A stretch of 64,000 bases of DNA from Emydura subglobosa (Eukaryota > Chordata > Testudines > Chelidae). Positions 34,515 to 46,315 of this stretch are shown piece after piece. The notes under the pieces were generated by a model. The model made no database searches, was not told the DNA's origin, and saw nothing but the letters and a program-made list of their open reading frames with translations. The position numbers were made by a program, and so were the translations under genes. Position 1 is the first letter of the stretch. Each line of letters starts with the position of its first letter. The DNA is taken from positions 70,982,111 to 71,046,110 of the forward strand of contig ML679956.1 in the NCBI GenBank assembly GCA_007922225.1. The letters run 5' to 3'.

Positions 34515-35350
34515 CTCTTTCAGAGCTTCTCTGAGTCGTATAGCTCCACATTGAGCTTTTCTAATAGCCCTTTTATCTGGATGTTTTATCTGGAGCAGAC
34601 AGCTACTCCACTTCCACCCTCCACCTCAGCAGCAACTTTCCCCACTTGGCTTCACAGATCTTATGCAGGACACAGCAGGCAGCCATCACCATTGGGATGT
34701 CTTTCTCACTGAGACCCAAACTTGTGAAAAAACACCACCAGCATCCCTTCAATCTGACAAAAGCACATTCAACTGCATTCTGCACCTGCTGAGCTAGTAG
34801 TTGAATCTTTTCCTGCTGCTGTACGACTTCATGAGCCAGGGGTAGGCTGGGTCCCCAAGGGTCATTATTGGCATTTTAACATTGCCGGTGGTAATCTGCC
34901 AGTCAGGAAGAAGTCCTTGCTTGCAGCTTTCCAAACAATCCTATGGTCTTAAAGATGCAAGTTTCATGCACCTTCCCTGAGCAGCCAACACTGATGTTGA
35001 AGCATCCCCAGTGATCCACCAGCGCTTGCATAACCCTAGAAAAGCAGCCCTTTCTGTTGATGTACTCTGTGGCAAGGTGCTCTGGGGCCAAAATAGGGAT
35101 GCATATGCCATTTATTGCTCCACCACAGTTCAAGAACTCTATTGCTGCAAATCCATCCGCTATGTCCTGCACATTGCCGGGAGTCCCAGTCCTCTGTGGC
35201 AGGAGATGATTAATGGCCCTGCACACTTGCATGACAACAGCTTTTGAGGTGGATTTTCCAACCCAAAATGATTTCCCACTGACTAGTAGCAATCTGGTAT
35301 TGCAGGTTTACACAGTGTGATCACCACTTGCTTCTCCACTCCGTTTTGGT
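34515..35350 (-). pseudogene. Harbinger DDE nuclease relic, copy 2
   Basis: Minus strand. VMQVCRAINHLLPQ is followed by GAINGICIPI, where the first catalytic Asp of the family GAID motif has become Asn. LATEYINRKGCFSRVMQALV leads into the second Asp block, VDHWGCF. The usual HD further on is HE (GKVHETC). The third block keeps its Glu (VECAFVRLKG, ~34760) and is followed by CCVLHKICEAKWG. Stops near 34900 separate the halves. The pattern of loss differs from copy 1. A nuclease of this type would act in the nucleus on its own terminal repeats. Confidence 0.85.
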
Positions 35351-36079
35351 GTCCCTGTGCTGTAGGGCCTGGGCAAGCTCAGAGCACAGATCCAGGAATG
35401 TGGCCCTGCACATCTGAAAGTTCTGCAGCCGCTGCTCGTCATCCCAAACCTGCCCTGTGATGAGATCCCATCAGTCAGTGCTCATTTCTCAGGCCCAGGG
35501 TGGCACTTCACCATCTGCAGCCACTTCATGAATGCCACCAACAACTTTGAATTAGTTCTTGCTATGTGCTCCAGCAATCTGTCCTCCAAGAAACCATCAT
35601 GTTCCCCACTGATTTGGTTCTTATGGCTCTGCAAATACTGGAGGCTCATGCGTCCTGCATTTGCAAAGGTCATGAAATAGGTCAGAGCTGTGCAGGCTCC
35701 CGGCTTGTGTCAGAGATGGTGGCCAACAAGGATGGCCGTGGGGATTTGTGAAAATTTGGGGAAAAAAACGCAGAAATTATGGGATACCGATAACATTATG
35801 GGATGGAGACAGTTGCAGGCTGGGAAGTTGATGCCTTACTCCCAGTCACCCTGGCATGACTCATTTCTGCCCCACCATGTGTTGCCAAAACTTCCCCAAA
35901 GACAGTGCATTGGACAGTGGTGGGTTGCACGCTGGGATACCTACCCAGCACTCCTGGTGAGTATGCGCAGCTCTGATGCCAGAAGCCAAGGTTGCACGTG
36001 CACAAGTGATAGACAAACTGCGGTGGCTTTATGCCGACATAACTCACTTCGACCAAACGTCGTCGTAGACGTGGCCTGA

Positions 36080-37034
36080 GTTTCTATCCAGGCGTGCAGG
36101 AAAGTCTTGCCAGCACAGGGTGCTGAAAGGGAGGATCTGAACTGTACACCTACACAGCCAGCTCCACACCCTTTCTGAGCTGCACTGGCCTCCTGCTTCG
36201 CCCTTGCGTCCTTCAGCAGAGAGGAGGTTGCGGCAGCTTTCCACTGTTGCAACCTTGGGTCCTGTGCTTGGGTTTCTGCCAACAGAACCAGCTTAAAAAC
36301 ACTGGCTGAATTGAGCCCATGATTTATATGAATTTTGTAACTCCTCCATTTCTGCTTTCAGAACAGCCAAACTTGTGATGTGTGCAGCTTTCCCAATCTC
36401 AGCTCTTCCCTTCCAGGTTGGATGGAGTCAAAAAAAGAAATCAGAGCTAGGCAAAAGAGGAGTGACTCCTTCAATAAGCACCAGAGTAGACACATATCAA
36501 GGGGGAGCACTCAGAAAAAGAATCCAATATTACTGTCTAGCTGCTACCTTTATGTTAAAGATAAGGACCAACCCTTATAAGAGTGGCCACTGAACACAGT
36601 GTTGAGGGGGAGGGGCAGTTGAATGCCCTGCTTGAATCTCCCTCGGCCAGATTTGCAGAGCGCTTTGATCCAGTTTACTTTAGCTGGCGTTCAGCTCTTG
36701 CCATTTCATTAGTAGTCTCACAATATTTGGGTTTTATTTAAAGCTCCCGGGGGGAGGTAATTATGAGACTATCTCAGTGCTTGTTTTTTGTTTGTTTTTT
36801 TTTAAAGAAAAAAGTTTCTAGCCCTCATGGCAGTGGGGAAAATCTTGACAGTGTGACCTGAGTGCACCCTGCAGGCTCCATAGTCAGAAGACCAATAAAA
36901 AAAGGAGCCAAAAAAGTCAAACATTATTATTCTCAAACCAATCTTGTGATTTCGGGGGCTGAACATCTGGGATTGGCAACAGTGATTTAATGCTTCGCAC
37001 TTAGGAAAGTCAGAGCATAGGTGTGTCAAGCGGG
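36080..37034. other. No recognised feature
   Basis: About 950 bp following the Harbinger terminus. T-rich tract around 36784-36805. No gene or repeat recognised. Confidence 0.4.
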
Positions 37035-37150
37035 GCCGCCAAAACTGAACCTCCCCAAATTAAAGGCCACTTTTGAAAATTCAGGCCTGTAAGGGCATGA
37101 TCCACAGCTCAGTCAGTCCCTTTGACTGAACATCCCTATTAACTTCTATG
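37035..37150. repeat. Palindrome-type repeat fragments
   Basis: 'aaggccacttttgaaaattc' (cf. 10555) followed by 'gggcatgatccacagctcag' and 'ctatgggctttggaaccagc', a diverged member of the 28043 hairpin family. Confidence 0.4.
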
Positions 37151-37159
37151 GGCTTTGGA

Positions 37160-37300
37160 ACCAGCCTCACAACCCTCAACTGCCTCAGTTTACCAGTCTG
37201 TAAAAGGGATCTACTTACCTACTTGCACTTTGCAGGGATTCTGTGAGGCTGAATGTTTGCTGAAAGCATGGCAAAACCTGGAGGAAAAGATTTATGCTCA
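37160..37300 (+). repeat. MIR-like SINE fragment
   Basis: 'aactgcctcagtttaccagt' and 'ctgtaaaagggatctactta' are the MIR core in forward orientation, followed by a diverged tail. The tRNA-like head is absent. Confidence 0.55.
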
Positions 37301-37854
37301 GCACCTAAGAGCTGAGAGGGCTAAAGCAGGGACGATGTTGTGAAACACATTTAATGTGAAAAGAGCGCTCAGTTCTTTCTGCATAAATAACGGCATAGAA
37401 GAAATAACTAATTCAGTGCTTTTATGTGCATCGGTCAATGCACTTAGTGGGACTATTCCATGTTAGACAACTTCTGCCTCATGCATGCATCACATCAAAT
37501 AACACTTAATACAGCTATAGTTAAAACATTGGCTTGCAGAATGGAAATATGCCCATTTGAACAAGCACCTAAAACAAAATGCCTTCACCCTATTTCACAT
37601 GGATTATTTCTTTCTGTAACTACGATATCATTCTGCTTTGGGGCCTGCTTTGGGCAGGGGTTGGACACATGGATGCAAGTGTAGGAAAGATGCTATTTAT
37701 AAAGTTTATTATTAATTTATCAGTAGCATTGCATTATGCCAGTACAAGAAGACAGCACTTACAATAACATATTGCACGTATACTTATACAAGGTGGTCAA
37801 GAGTGCCATGCAGCTATGACCGTGTGTTGACCGAGATATATTAATAGATTTTAA
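37301..37854. other. No recognised feature
   Basis: AT-rich, with short frames only. Confidence 0.4.
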
Positions 37855-37990
37855 GGATCTATATTTAAGGATCAGAAAGGATTGTTCTGATCATCTAGTC
37901 TGACTTCTTGCGTAACACAGGCCAGAGAATTCCACGTAGTGATTCTTATATCAAGACCATAACTTCTGGGTGAGAATTTCCATTTCCACC
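37855..37990 (-). repeat. CR1 3' fragment
   Basis: Plus-strand 'gatcatctagtctgacttct' and 'cgtaacacaggccagagaat' are the complement of the CR1 3' untranslated region. Short and diverged; 5'-truncated. Confidence 0.7.
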
Positions 37991-38270
37991 ACCAGGGCTT
38001 TCTCTGGCCAGGGACCTTTCGCTAGCCATGAATGACACATTATACATGAAGCTGCTTTGTAGACAGAGAGGGACTAGAACTAAAACCTTGGATCCAAATG
38101 CCCCGAACTTTGTGAAGCCCATATCTGAATTTGCAGCTTGGGCACCATCTCTAGCCGCACTGCATATTGCCTATTACTCTTCTACGAAAGGCATAGACAG
38201 GAATAGGATCCAAGCCCTGACGTCAATTCCAGACAAGTTCCTTGTCAGCTGTTCATCACATCCTTTAAAG

Positions 38271-38651
38271 CAGCAGTTTCCAAACTCTACCACGTTGCGT
38301 ACCACCGCCTGTCATACCACCACCTGTAGGGGCGGGGTGAAGGGGCGGGGCTGGAAGGTGGGAGCAGCCGCTGTGCTGCTTGGGGTGGGGCCAGTGCTTG
38401 AGCAGCTCCTCGCCAGCCTGTGTGTGTGTCTGGAGGGGAGGGGGGCAGAGCTGGCACCGGAGCGGCTCCTGGCCAGCCGCTTTGTGTCTAGGGGGAAGGG
38501 GAGCAGAATGGCCAGGCTGCCACGCTGCTTGGGGGTGGGGCCGGCGCTGGAGTGGCTCCTGGAGAGCCCCCCAGCAGCAGGTGGACGCGTTTCACCTGGA
38601 GGTGGCCGGCATACCACCAGTGGCCTGCATACCACAATTTGGAAACCACTG
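38271..38651. mobile_element. Non-autonomous GC-rich hAT element (381 bp)
   Basis: Left 'cagcagtttccaaact' and right 'aatttggaaaccactg' are inverted repeats. The 8-bp target duplication is perfect: ctttaaag at 38263-38270 and again at 38652-38659. The interior is GC-rich with repeated 'gctcctggccagccgc'-like units, giving long but meaningless frames on both strands. No transposase. Confidence 0.9.
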
Positions 38652-38749
38652 CTTTAAAGTGTACTTGCCCACGATGGGAAACTGGAGGACTCAGAGGACT
38701 GGCAATGGAACACAAGACCTTGTGTCTCTATTTCACCTGTTTGAATGGA

Positions 38750-39140
38750 CTAGTCAGGACTAGTCAGGACTATTTCAGCTGAACTGTTTTGATGGAAAAT
38801 GCCATCTTGTCGAAACAGAGACTTCTCATGGGAAAGGGTTGGTCTGAATGAACCTTTCATCAGGAAGGTTTCTTAAGCCCAGGATGGAAAATGAGAGAGA
38901 GAGAAACACCCTCCCCACACAGAATAGCCAATAGCCTGGTGGGTCAAGGCACTCACCTGAGATGTGGGGACTTGATCTTGGGTCTCACATCCCAGTTGAG
39001 GGTCTTGACCCACCAGGCTGTTGGCTATTTGGGGGGTGTAGGGCTCTTTCATTTTGCAAATTTTCATGGTACAGGTAAACAGTTTCCGGCCCAGCTCTAC
39101 CCAGGATGGAGGTGAAGTGACAAAGTGATCCTCCATTGGC
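38750..39140. mobile_element. Foldback element with central tRNA-like hairpin
   Basis: At its centre, 38928-39032, 'agaatagccaatagcctggt' and 'gggtcaaggcactcacctga' are mirrored by 'ccaggctgttggctattt' preceded by 'gagggtcttgaccca'. This gives arms of ~47 bp with a short loop. Outer sequence ('gatggaaaatgccatcttg' left, 'ttttgcaaattttcatgg' right) pairs weakly. The left edge has a 10-bp tandem (actagtcagg) near 38750. The arm resembles the tRNA-like modules in 46316-47396. Confidence 0.55.
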
Positions 39141-40309
39141 CGCTTGGTGGGGCTCTGGGAAGTGAACTGGCCTCTACCTTGCTCTCACCATGGACATGTG
39201 CCCATATCACAAAAACCACTACCCCTTTTGGCATGGGCTGTCATTCTTATGGACACTCTCCCCGGGGAAGCCAAGGACTGGATGAGCCACGGAGACTCAA
39301 CCACTCTAGTCTTAGTGCTAAAGGTTGACCCCTCCAGGTCAGGGTTCAGGCCCATTGGTAAGATAGCGTAGGGAAGTTGCACAACTGCTGTCTAAGCCTG
39401 TACCCCTCGGCTCACAGAGAGATTCAGTCACAGAGGGATCCAGGCCTGTCAAAGCAGCTCTTCTGAGCGCGACACATGAAACAATTAAACGATCTGCCCA
39501 GTGATATTAAAACCACTCATCTCAGCTGCTTTGAAACCCAAAGTGCAGTGTGTGTGGGAGGCGTGTGTCCCTGAGTACTTATGAATCAGACATTTTGCTG
39601 CCTGCTTCTCTCTCACACAGTGTATCAGGCTCTGGAAACAGGGCTTCTTTAGTCCAACGTCTGTGACCTAGATAGTCTGTTATTGGCGTGAATTGCATCT
39701 AATACAGCACAGCCTTTCCCGGGTACGTGTGGGGATACCATTGCTGCTGTTATTGCGGTTCCCACTGCAGGTTCTTTTCAGCTAAGTTGGCTCAGAACAG
39801 CAACATTATATTGATGACCCATTAGACACGGTCTTCTTCTATCGTAAGGACAAGCAAACTAGTTCCTTCGAAAAGACTGGTTAGACTCCATTAACACTGC
39901 ACAAAGTTTGGAGCATCCAGCGGCACTCAAATCTATAGGCGCTGATTATATCTGAAGGTCTGTAAGAAAGCCAGAGACTAACAGAGCTCCCCATTGTTTT
40001 GCAGCGTTACAGTTTTGCACAGCTTTGCTCGGAACTAGACAGGGACCCAAATGAAATCCTCTGAGCTGAACTCGGGGGAAGGCTTCGAGCTAGATCCTGA
40101 CCGTGGCATGGACCCATTTCTACTCAGAATTGTTTCAAGACTCCCCATCCCCCTTGAATTGCTCATCAGAGATATTAAATGACTTACAAAATAATAGGCG
40201 CTCCTATTTTGCCTGCCCTCTGAACTCGGATCAGGTCACCAATGCTTACTGTAGCTAAGCCTCAGTGTACCTTACTTATAATGTTTACTTACCTCTTATT
40301 TGACAGTAT
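39141..40309. other. No recognised feature
   Basis: About 1.2 kb. Part of 39140-39420 has a repeat-like feel ('ggggaagccaaggactggat'), but I cannot name it. No gene. Confidence 0.35.
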
Positions 40310-40430
40310 TAGAGGAGGAAGTTGGCACTCAGAGATGGTAAGCGACTTGCCTCAGGATCGCACAGGAAATCTGTTGCGCAGCTGGGAACAGAATTCGTGA
40401 AACCAAACGAGCCTTATCTAGCCACCAAAC
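40310..40430 (-). repeat. MIR-like SINE fragment
   Basis: Plus-strand 'ggtaagcgacttgcctcagg' with 'atcgcacaggaaatctg' and 'gcagctgggaacagaattc' is the complement of the MIR core and head. Confidence 0.65.
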
Positions 40431-41759
40431 ACTCTCCAAAGCATGTTACTCCTCCCGTGGGAAACTAACACTGGCCTCCCGTGTGTATGGCAGGAATTAT
40501 CACTCCCCAAACAGACATAAAGCAAATGAATTCTATTGCTGGGAAGGGACATTAGAACAGGGCTACAGAGTGCCACTGTATGCTGATCTTTTAAAAAAAT
40601 CTCCTCCTGTCATCTCTACCCTTTGCAGGCTTCCTAATGGGCTTCCAACAACTAAGAACCTGGCAGGTTTCTGCCGCATCAGCAGAAAGGAAAGAAAATG
40701 GAAATAATTTATCTTGGTCTTTTCTTGCCACTGTTTAATGTGTTGGGGGAAAAAAAGCTCAAAAAGGGACTGTGATACGGTGGAATCAATGATCCTGCCA
40801 ACATATGCCACAAATAAGCATTTTCTCCTTTCAATTATTGCCACTTCTCCATCTTTAGGTCTATCTTAGATGGCACCACCCACCCTAGTATTTAGGTGCA
40901 GGGAGTTAAACATTGAACAGGAAGATTTAAAATGAATCATGAACAATATTTTAGCTTATTGAGTCGTTTCTTGGGGGATTCTTCTTACATTTCTCCCCCC
41001 AACTTCCCTCCGCCCCCTGTTTTCTGCATCTTCCCATTTCAAGCACCATCCAATAGCTTCTTAGAGACAAGCAGGGTCTTTGGAAGAAGAGGGACATTAG
41101 ATGGGATATTACCCACTGGCTGCTATTTCAGTTCTCTGGAGAAATTTATGATGTGATCATTAAATCCCCAAGAGACAAACCTGAATAGCATTTTCCTCCT
41201 TCTGGGCAAGAATCTTGGAACTCTTAAAAAGGAGTTTGATTTCACAGTTCAGCAATCCAATTGCATTTAAAGAACCAGAGACTAAATAAGAATTTTTAAA
41301 TGGACAGGGTTTGTTCTGTTTTGTTTAAAATCTCACACTTAAAAATTATTTTTCAGGAGAAAAAAATCTAACATCTGGTAATTAATGGGCCATGGCCCTA
41401 AGAATATTTCTCGACAGAGACAGTTCTCAAGGGTACATTTGCCTGTTTTACTGCTTTTCATCAAAGATCAGTGCCCGCTTTCTAAAGCAAAAGCTTTCCA
41501 CAAGCTGCATTTTAAGCAACATTTCTTTAGATTTGATTTCTCTGTATTAGAAAAACAAATAACAGCGAGTGGAGCCCATGGGGGTATGGAGGGTGCCATG
41601 ATGTTCAGATTCTTTGCTTTGGCATTCACATAGAATCCACAAAAATGTCTAAAGATTGCGGGTCTGATTACTGAATTACTCCAATTTTTCACTGGGGTGA
41701 CTCCACTGAAATTAATTCAGCTATCTCAACCCACAACCAAAATGACACAGTTATAAATC
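40431..41759. other. No recognised feature
   Basis: About 1.3 kb, AT-rich. Near 41660-41720 a fragment ('cactggggtgactccactga') resembles the palindromic repeat family seen at 29720. No gene. Confidence 0.4.
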
Positions 41760-41960
41760 AGGCTTCTATCTACTTGTATAGTCCCCATCATTCTAGTGTC
41801 TGAGCCTCTCACAAATATGAATGGTTTTATCCTCACAAGACCTAGTTCTGTGGAGAAGGCTTCTCACTTCCATTTCAGAGATGGGGAACTGCAGCACAAA
41901 GATTAAGTGATTTGCCCAGAGTCACACAGGAAGCCTGTGGCAGAAGCCAGGAACTGAAAT
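41760..41960 (-). repeat. MIR-like SINE
   Basis: Plus-strand 'gagatggggaactgcagcac', 'gatttgcccagagtcacaca' and 'ggaagcctgtggcagaagcc' follow the MIR complement from tail to head, with the tail piece 'tatcctcacaagacctag' upstream. Confidence 0.75.
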
Positions 41961-44429
41961 TAGTTTTCCTGAGTTCCAGTACAGTTCCTTAGTGACAAAA
42001 CTCTCCACCACCCTGAAAAACTATGCCAAAGAACAAAATCAAACCAGTCTGCATCGGTATAATGACTTCACAGAGCAGAGATCAACAGCGCTACAGTTTT
42101 GAAGAGGCAGGACAAACATGTTCAGGTCAAATGAAGCCCCAGCCCTACAAACCTTCACACATTTAGAGCTGAACCCTCGAGGTTTTGAGGTGTTTAGACA
42201 CACTTCTCTTCCCATTTCGGGGGGGGGAGGGGGATCACTAGCAGAATTACCCCAGATGGGATTGTGGGGAAAGCCCCCCATCCACTATTTGTAACTGAAG
42301 GTACTTTGGCCATATTTCCAGTCCTCAGTGCTCCTGAATGAAACAATGAAGATGAAGGTAACAGTTAAGCATACAACCAACGACATGGGTGGGATTCCAT
42401 CACTGCCACTTCAAGCACTAAAACGGGCTCCATTTTGTACAGGTTATTGTATCCGTTGTAGTGTGGACTCCTAGTAATCTCTCAGTGCTGCCTTCGTTTG
42501 GTCCAATGTTGTGTACTTTCTCTGCTCCCTTGTGTGTGACATGTGGGGTGAAGGGTCATTTACTGGAGAGAAAGTGAAGTCCTATGGCCCCATAGGAAAA
42601 GGAAAAAACACCAAGTCATATTTACCCAGCTGACACTGAAGACAAAGCTCCAGCACTTTCGCTTCCTCTGCCACACCTTCAGAGCAGGTTGCTGGATTGC
42701 AATTAGGCTGGCAAGAGAATTTATCCCAGAGAAATAGGAGAGGCAAAGTGGAACTATCATTACATTCATCTAGCCACTGAATGGCATGTAGAAAGCTTAC
42801 ATTCCGAGAAGTCACCATTCCCTACAGAGTCAAAGCAGTCTGTTGAAGCTACTAGCATACAATGTATTGTGCCATTTAATCTCAAAACAAAGGCACTAGG
42901 GAGCCAATTTGATACTGACCTTGAGAATTAGAGACAAATGACTAAGAGTTGATCTACTTAATTAGCATATGCAGACTGGTACATATGATGTATGTTCTGC
43001 ACAGTTGACTGAATGAAATTCCCTTTTTCTCATGAAGTGGCTGTCTCTGCCCTTGAAAACCTACCCAATAAATTCATTCGAATTGGCTTATGAATCTACA
43101 TACGTTAAAAGACAGCTAGGTGCGTCACTATGCTTAAAAATAATGTTCTTCCTGCAGACACTGTACATGATGAACATTTTAAACAGTTTGAGAGGACTGG
43201 GCCAAGAGACACTGACCTTAACTCACCAATATATTGCTTTAGATAGATACGTGAGACTACATTTTATTTTCAGTGACGCTGTAAATCCAGAATAGTTCCA
43301 ATTAAGTGGAACTACACTGATGTGACCAAAGAATTTGGACTCTTTAAAGTCAATGGTCAAACTCTCTTTAATGTAATGGTGTAGGATGAAGTCCTTATGG
43401 TCTGACCTCAATCCCATTCAAATCAATGGGAGTTTTTCTGTTGACTTTAATAGGTCTGGATAGGCCCATAAAACAGGAGATAGCCTCTCATTCAGACACT
43501 CCACGATGTATTTTTCACCAATGAAAATGGAGGATTCTGCTATGGAGTGATTTGTATTTCCAATGTCTACATAGCTGAGTTACATATACTAGGCCCTACC
43601 AAATATGAAAAGTTACATACAAAACAATCTCTGGAGTTATTTCTCAGTTAATAATTTATGCATTCTGGCAACAGATCAATACATCTAGAAACTAGTTCAG
43701 TAACCTACCTGCAGGGTTGTCTATCTATAAACACTGTGGATTTCTAAATTAAACAAAACCTGATTGTTTTCTCCTATGTGATTGTGGGCTAGAGTTTGCT
43801 TTACATAGTTAATTTAAATGGTAATTTATGTAAAGACTTCAAAAATACTGGATTATTAAGGTTAATATATGAATGAAGGAGGGAGAATTGCTGGAAATTA
43901 CTGGGTTCAGAAAAATGCATTATAACTGAAGACCAAACGCAAGTATCAATAAAGCTATAATAAAAGGTATAGCAGTTCAATATTATCTGTGCTTTCCAGA
44001 TGGCATTAGTCCTTGCTGTCTTTTGCTGGGCTTTCCATGTATACAGAGTGTTCAGGTGCAAATATGTGATCCAAACTCTTGTCTTTCCAATACCTGGCAA
44101 ATCCTAAAATCATTACTCAGGCAAAACTTTCACTGAAGTCAGGGGGAGATTTTACTTGAGAGAGGTACTTCAGGATTTGTCTCTTGTTAATAGTAGTCAT
44201 AGTAGAATTTGGAATACAGCAGCTTCCATGGATGGCTCATACAGCAAAACATTTTTCATGGTTGAACGCGCCATGGCATGACTAATTGTTATTTACAGGC
44301 ATCTGTTACAACTTGTTGAATCTTATCTTCATTTTAGTGTGTACTGTTTTGGAATGAAGTTTAATTTAGGAGACAGACTTCTAAACATTGCTCAAGAGTT
44401 ACATTACAGGATCAGCCTTCCCGACAAAG
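41961..44429. other. Mostly unrecognised; small palindrome fragments
   Basis: 43375-43470 ('gacctcaatcccattcaaat', 'caatgggagtttttctgttg') and 44120-44180 are diverged pieces of the 'attgacttca' palindrome family. The remaining ~2.3 kb shows no repeat or gene that I can identify. Confidence 0.4.
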
Positions 44430-44640
44430 GGAAGGGGATGTTTTGTGGTTAAGAGCACAGGACTGGGAATCAGGACACCCATTCCCTTCTGTGGTTGATT
44501 TTCTGTGTGACCAGAAGCAAGTCACGTGGCTAAATTTACTGAAAAAGTCTCTGTACCTCACATGCACAGCGTGAGGCTTAGTTAATATCTGTGAAGCATT
44601 TTGAGAGCCTCTGCCGAAAGGTGCTGTGTAATCCTCAGAT
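44430..44640 (+). repeat. MIR-like SINE
   Basis: Head 'gtggttaagagcacaggact' with 'gggaatcaggacac', then 'ctgtgtgaccagaagcaagt', the core, and the tail 'gtgaagcattttgagagcct'. Nearly full length, forward orientation. The head keeps the A-box-like 'tggttaagagca' of its tRNA ancestor. Confidence 0.75.
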
Positions 44641-45120
44641 GCCCACAAATTGTACCTTTTCCAATATCTGTACTTCCAAAATGAGCTTTGCCATGTTTTC
44701 TAGTGGCGGAGCTTCAGAAAAAGCAGTATCAATTGCCTGACGCCAGCTCAGGCATATGCTTTACACAGGCCACATCAGAACCAGCTAATATGGCAGCCAC
44801 CATCCAGCTAAGACACCTCCAGAGCTAAAAGCCTGAGCTGCTAAAGTTTGAGCTGAAAAGCGGAGGCTTCCTAGCAGTGGCTATAACAGACTTATGCTCT
44901 CAGCAGACCAGGCATAGAGGAGGACACAACACACTCTGACTAGTTGGTTATACTAATGAGAGTTTAAGAGTCTTAAACTGCATGTAGGTTGGTGTTAAGG
45001 GGGCTTTCTAATTGGTCAGGCTAGTTTAATTAAACTAACTCAATATTGAAAAAAGTAGAGAGCAACAGGTTGAGCTTCAAGGGAAGAGCAGTGAAAGTTA
45101 CAAGACAATAAACCACCACG
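44641..45120. other. No recognised feature
   Basis: About 480 bp with no recognised repeat or gene. Confidence 0.4.
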
Positions 45121-45677
45121 TAGGGCTGGTCTACAGGGATAGGTTATACCAGACTAAGACCCCCTCTATACTACAGTTTACTTCGGTATAATTTATATTG
45201 CTCAAGGGTGTGAATAATCCACATCCAAGCGATGTAAATTATACCGACCTAAACATGGGTGTAGACAGGAGAGCTTCTTCCACCAACATCGCTACCATCT
45301 CTTCCAGAGGCAGGAGTTATTAAGCCAATGGGAGGCCTGTCTCCCATCTGCTTAGAGAGTCTCCACCACAAGCGCTATAGCGGCGCAGCTGCATCAGTGC
45401 TGTAGGGTAGATGTGGCCTTAGGCAAGGTGTGAATTTAAACCATTATAGTTAGACCAGTATAACGACCGCCCGGAGACAGTCTTAGTCCAAAATCAGAGT
45501 GACTTTTTCACTTAAGTTTAGCTTAAGATGCTTCCAAAACAACAAAAACTAAACCGGAAAAAGTACCTTACATCAGAATCAGTGTCCACATAGCAAGTTA
45601 TATCAGTACAACCCTAGCAGTTTAAATTAAAACTTTACCTTATGTGGGTGTAACTTTTCCATATAGACAAGCCCTTA
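45121..45677. mobile_element. Miniature element hosting a second one
   Basis: Left 'tagggctggtctacaggg' and right 'catatagacaagccctta' are inverted repeats. The body is split by the element at 45155-45421; without it the host is ~290 bp. A clear case of one TAGAC-type element inserting into another. Confidence 0.65.
45155..45421 (-). mobile_element. TAGAC-type miniature element (inner)
   Basis: Left 'taagaccccctctatactac' and the complement of the right, 'taaggccacatctaccctac', are 22-bp-class inverted repeats. Interior 'tataccgacctaaacatggg' and 'ctcttccagaggcaggagtt' match the 3646 copy in the same direction. Confidence 0.72.
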
Positions 45678-46315
45678 GACACATGCAAATTTGGAATTAA
45701 TTACTTTACTAAGGCCAGTCCAAAAAGGAAACAGCTGAGAATTAAATGTTAATCTTCTGTAATCAATAACATTGCGTTATCCCAATAGTTTATTGCCAGG
45801 GCAGTTTGCCTGATCACACAGTAAACACATGCTTTGCTGGTGGTGGACACCAGAAAATCAGGATTCCATTTTAACTTGTAAAATAAGGGTGGTTTTTTTT
45901 TTCTGTTTGTTTTTTAAGCTTTGTTGTGAGATGCTCAACAGAAAGCCCCAGTTCATTATCATTTCTAAAATGCTGGAAGTTAGTGACTGAAATCCATCCA
46001 TGCCTAATGTGGTTGAGAGAGGAGATTTTTCACCAGTGCTTAAAATGCTCCAATTTGTCACTTCTTTCAGAGACATCTAGAGCCAAATTCTACTCTTTGC
46101 TGGTGTGAGTCTGAAGTGACTCCAGATTAGTTACTCTGCATTTATATAGGTGTAGCTGAGAGCAGAATGTGGGCCTTGTCTCCACACAATACATTTTCGT
46201 ACACTAAATCCCATTAGTGTGAATGGCAGTTCGGCGTGTGCATCAAATGGAATATAACAAAGCCCTGAGATTACTAGGAGGAGATCACTAAACTCAGTCG
46301 CTCTGCTTGCCACAT
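45678..46315. other. Mostly unrecognised; palindrome piece at 46080-46155
   Basis: 'agagccaaattctactcttt' with 'ctgagagcagaatgtgggcc' is a short imperfect palindrome. The rest is unrecognised and AT-rich. Confidence 0.4.

Larger units (their letters stand above)
30682..36076. mobile_element. PIF/Harbinger transposon, copy 2 (with nested CR1)
   Basis: Left terminus 'ggctgggtctacactac' and the complement of the right terminus, 'ggccacgtctacgacga', share an imperfect inverted repeat. Flanks tta (30679-30681) and tga (36077-36079) fit the 3-bp TWA target duplication of PIF/Harbinger with one change. Inside are a Myb-like gene (plus) and a nuclease gene (minus), convergent. A CR1 (30858-32118) interrupts the 5' part; without it the element is ~4.1 kb. 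Both genes are broken, so it is not autonomous. Confidence 0.88.

Noticed and set aside
30682..36076. A domesticated (HARBI1-like) host gene
   Set aside because: Catalytic residues are altered, frames are broken and intact transposon ends are still present, so this is a dead transposon, not an exapted gene.
38028..38657. 209-codon open frame on the plus strand
   Set aside because: More than half is the GC-rich hAT element 38271-38651, whose ends and target duplication are clear.
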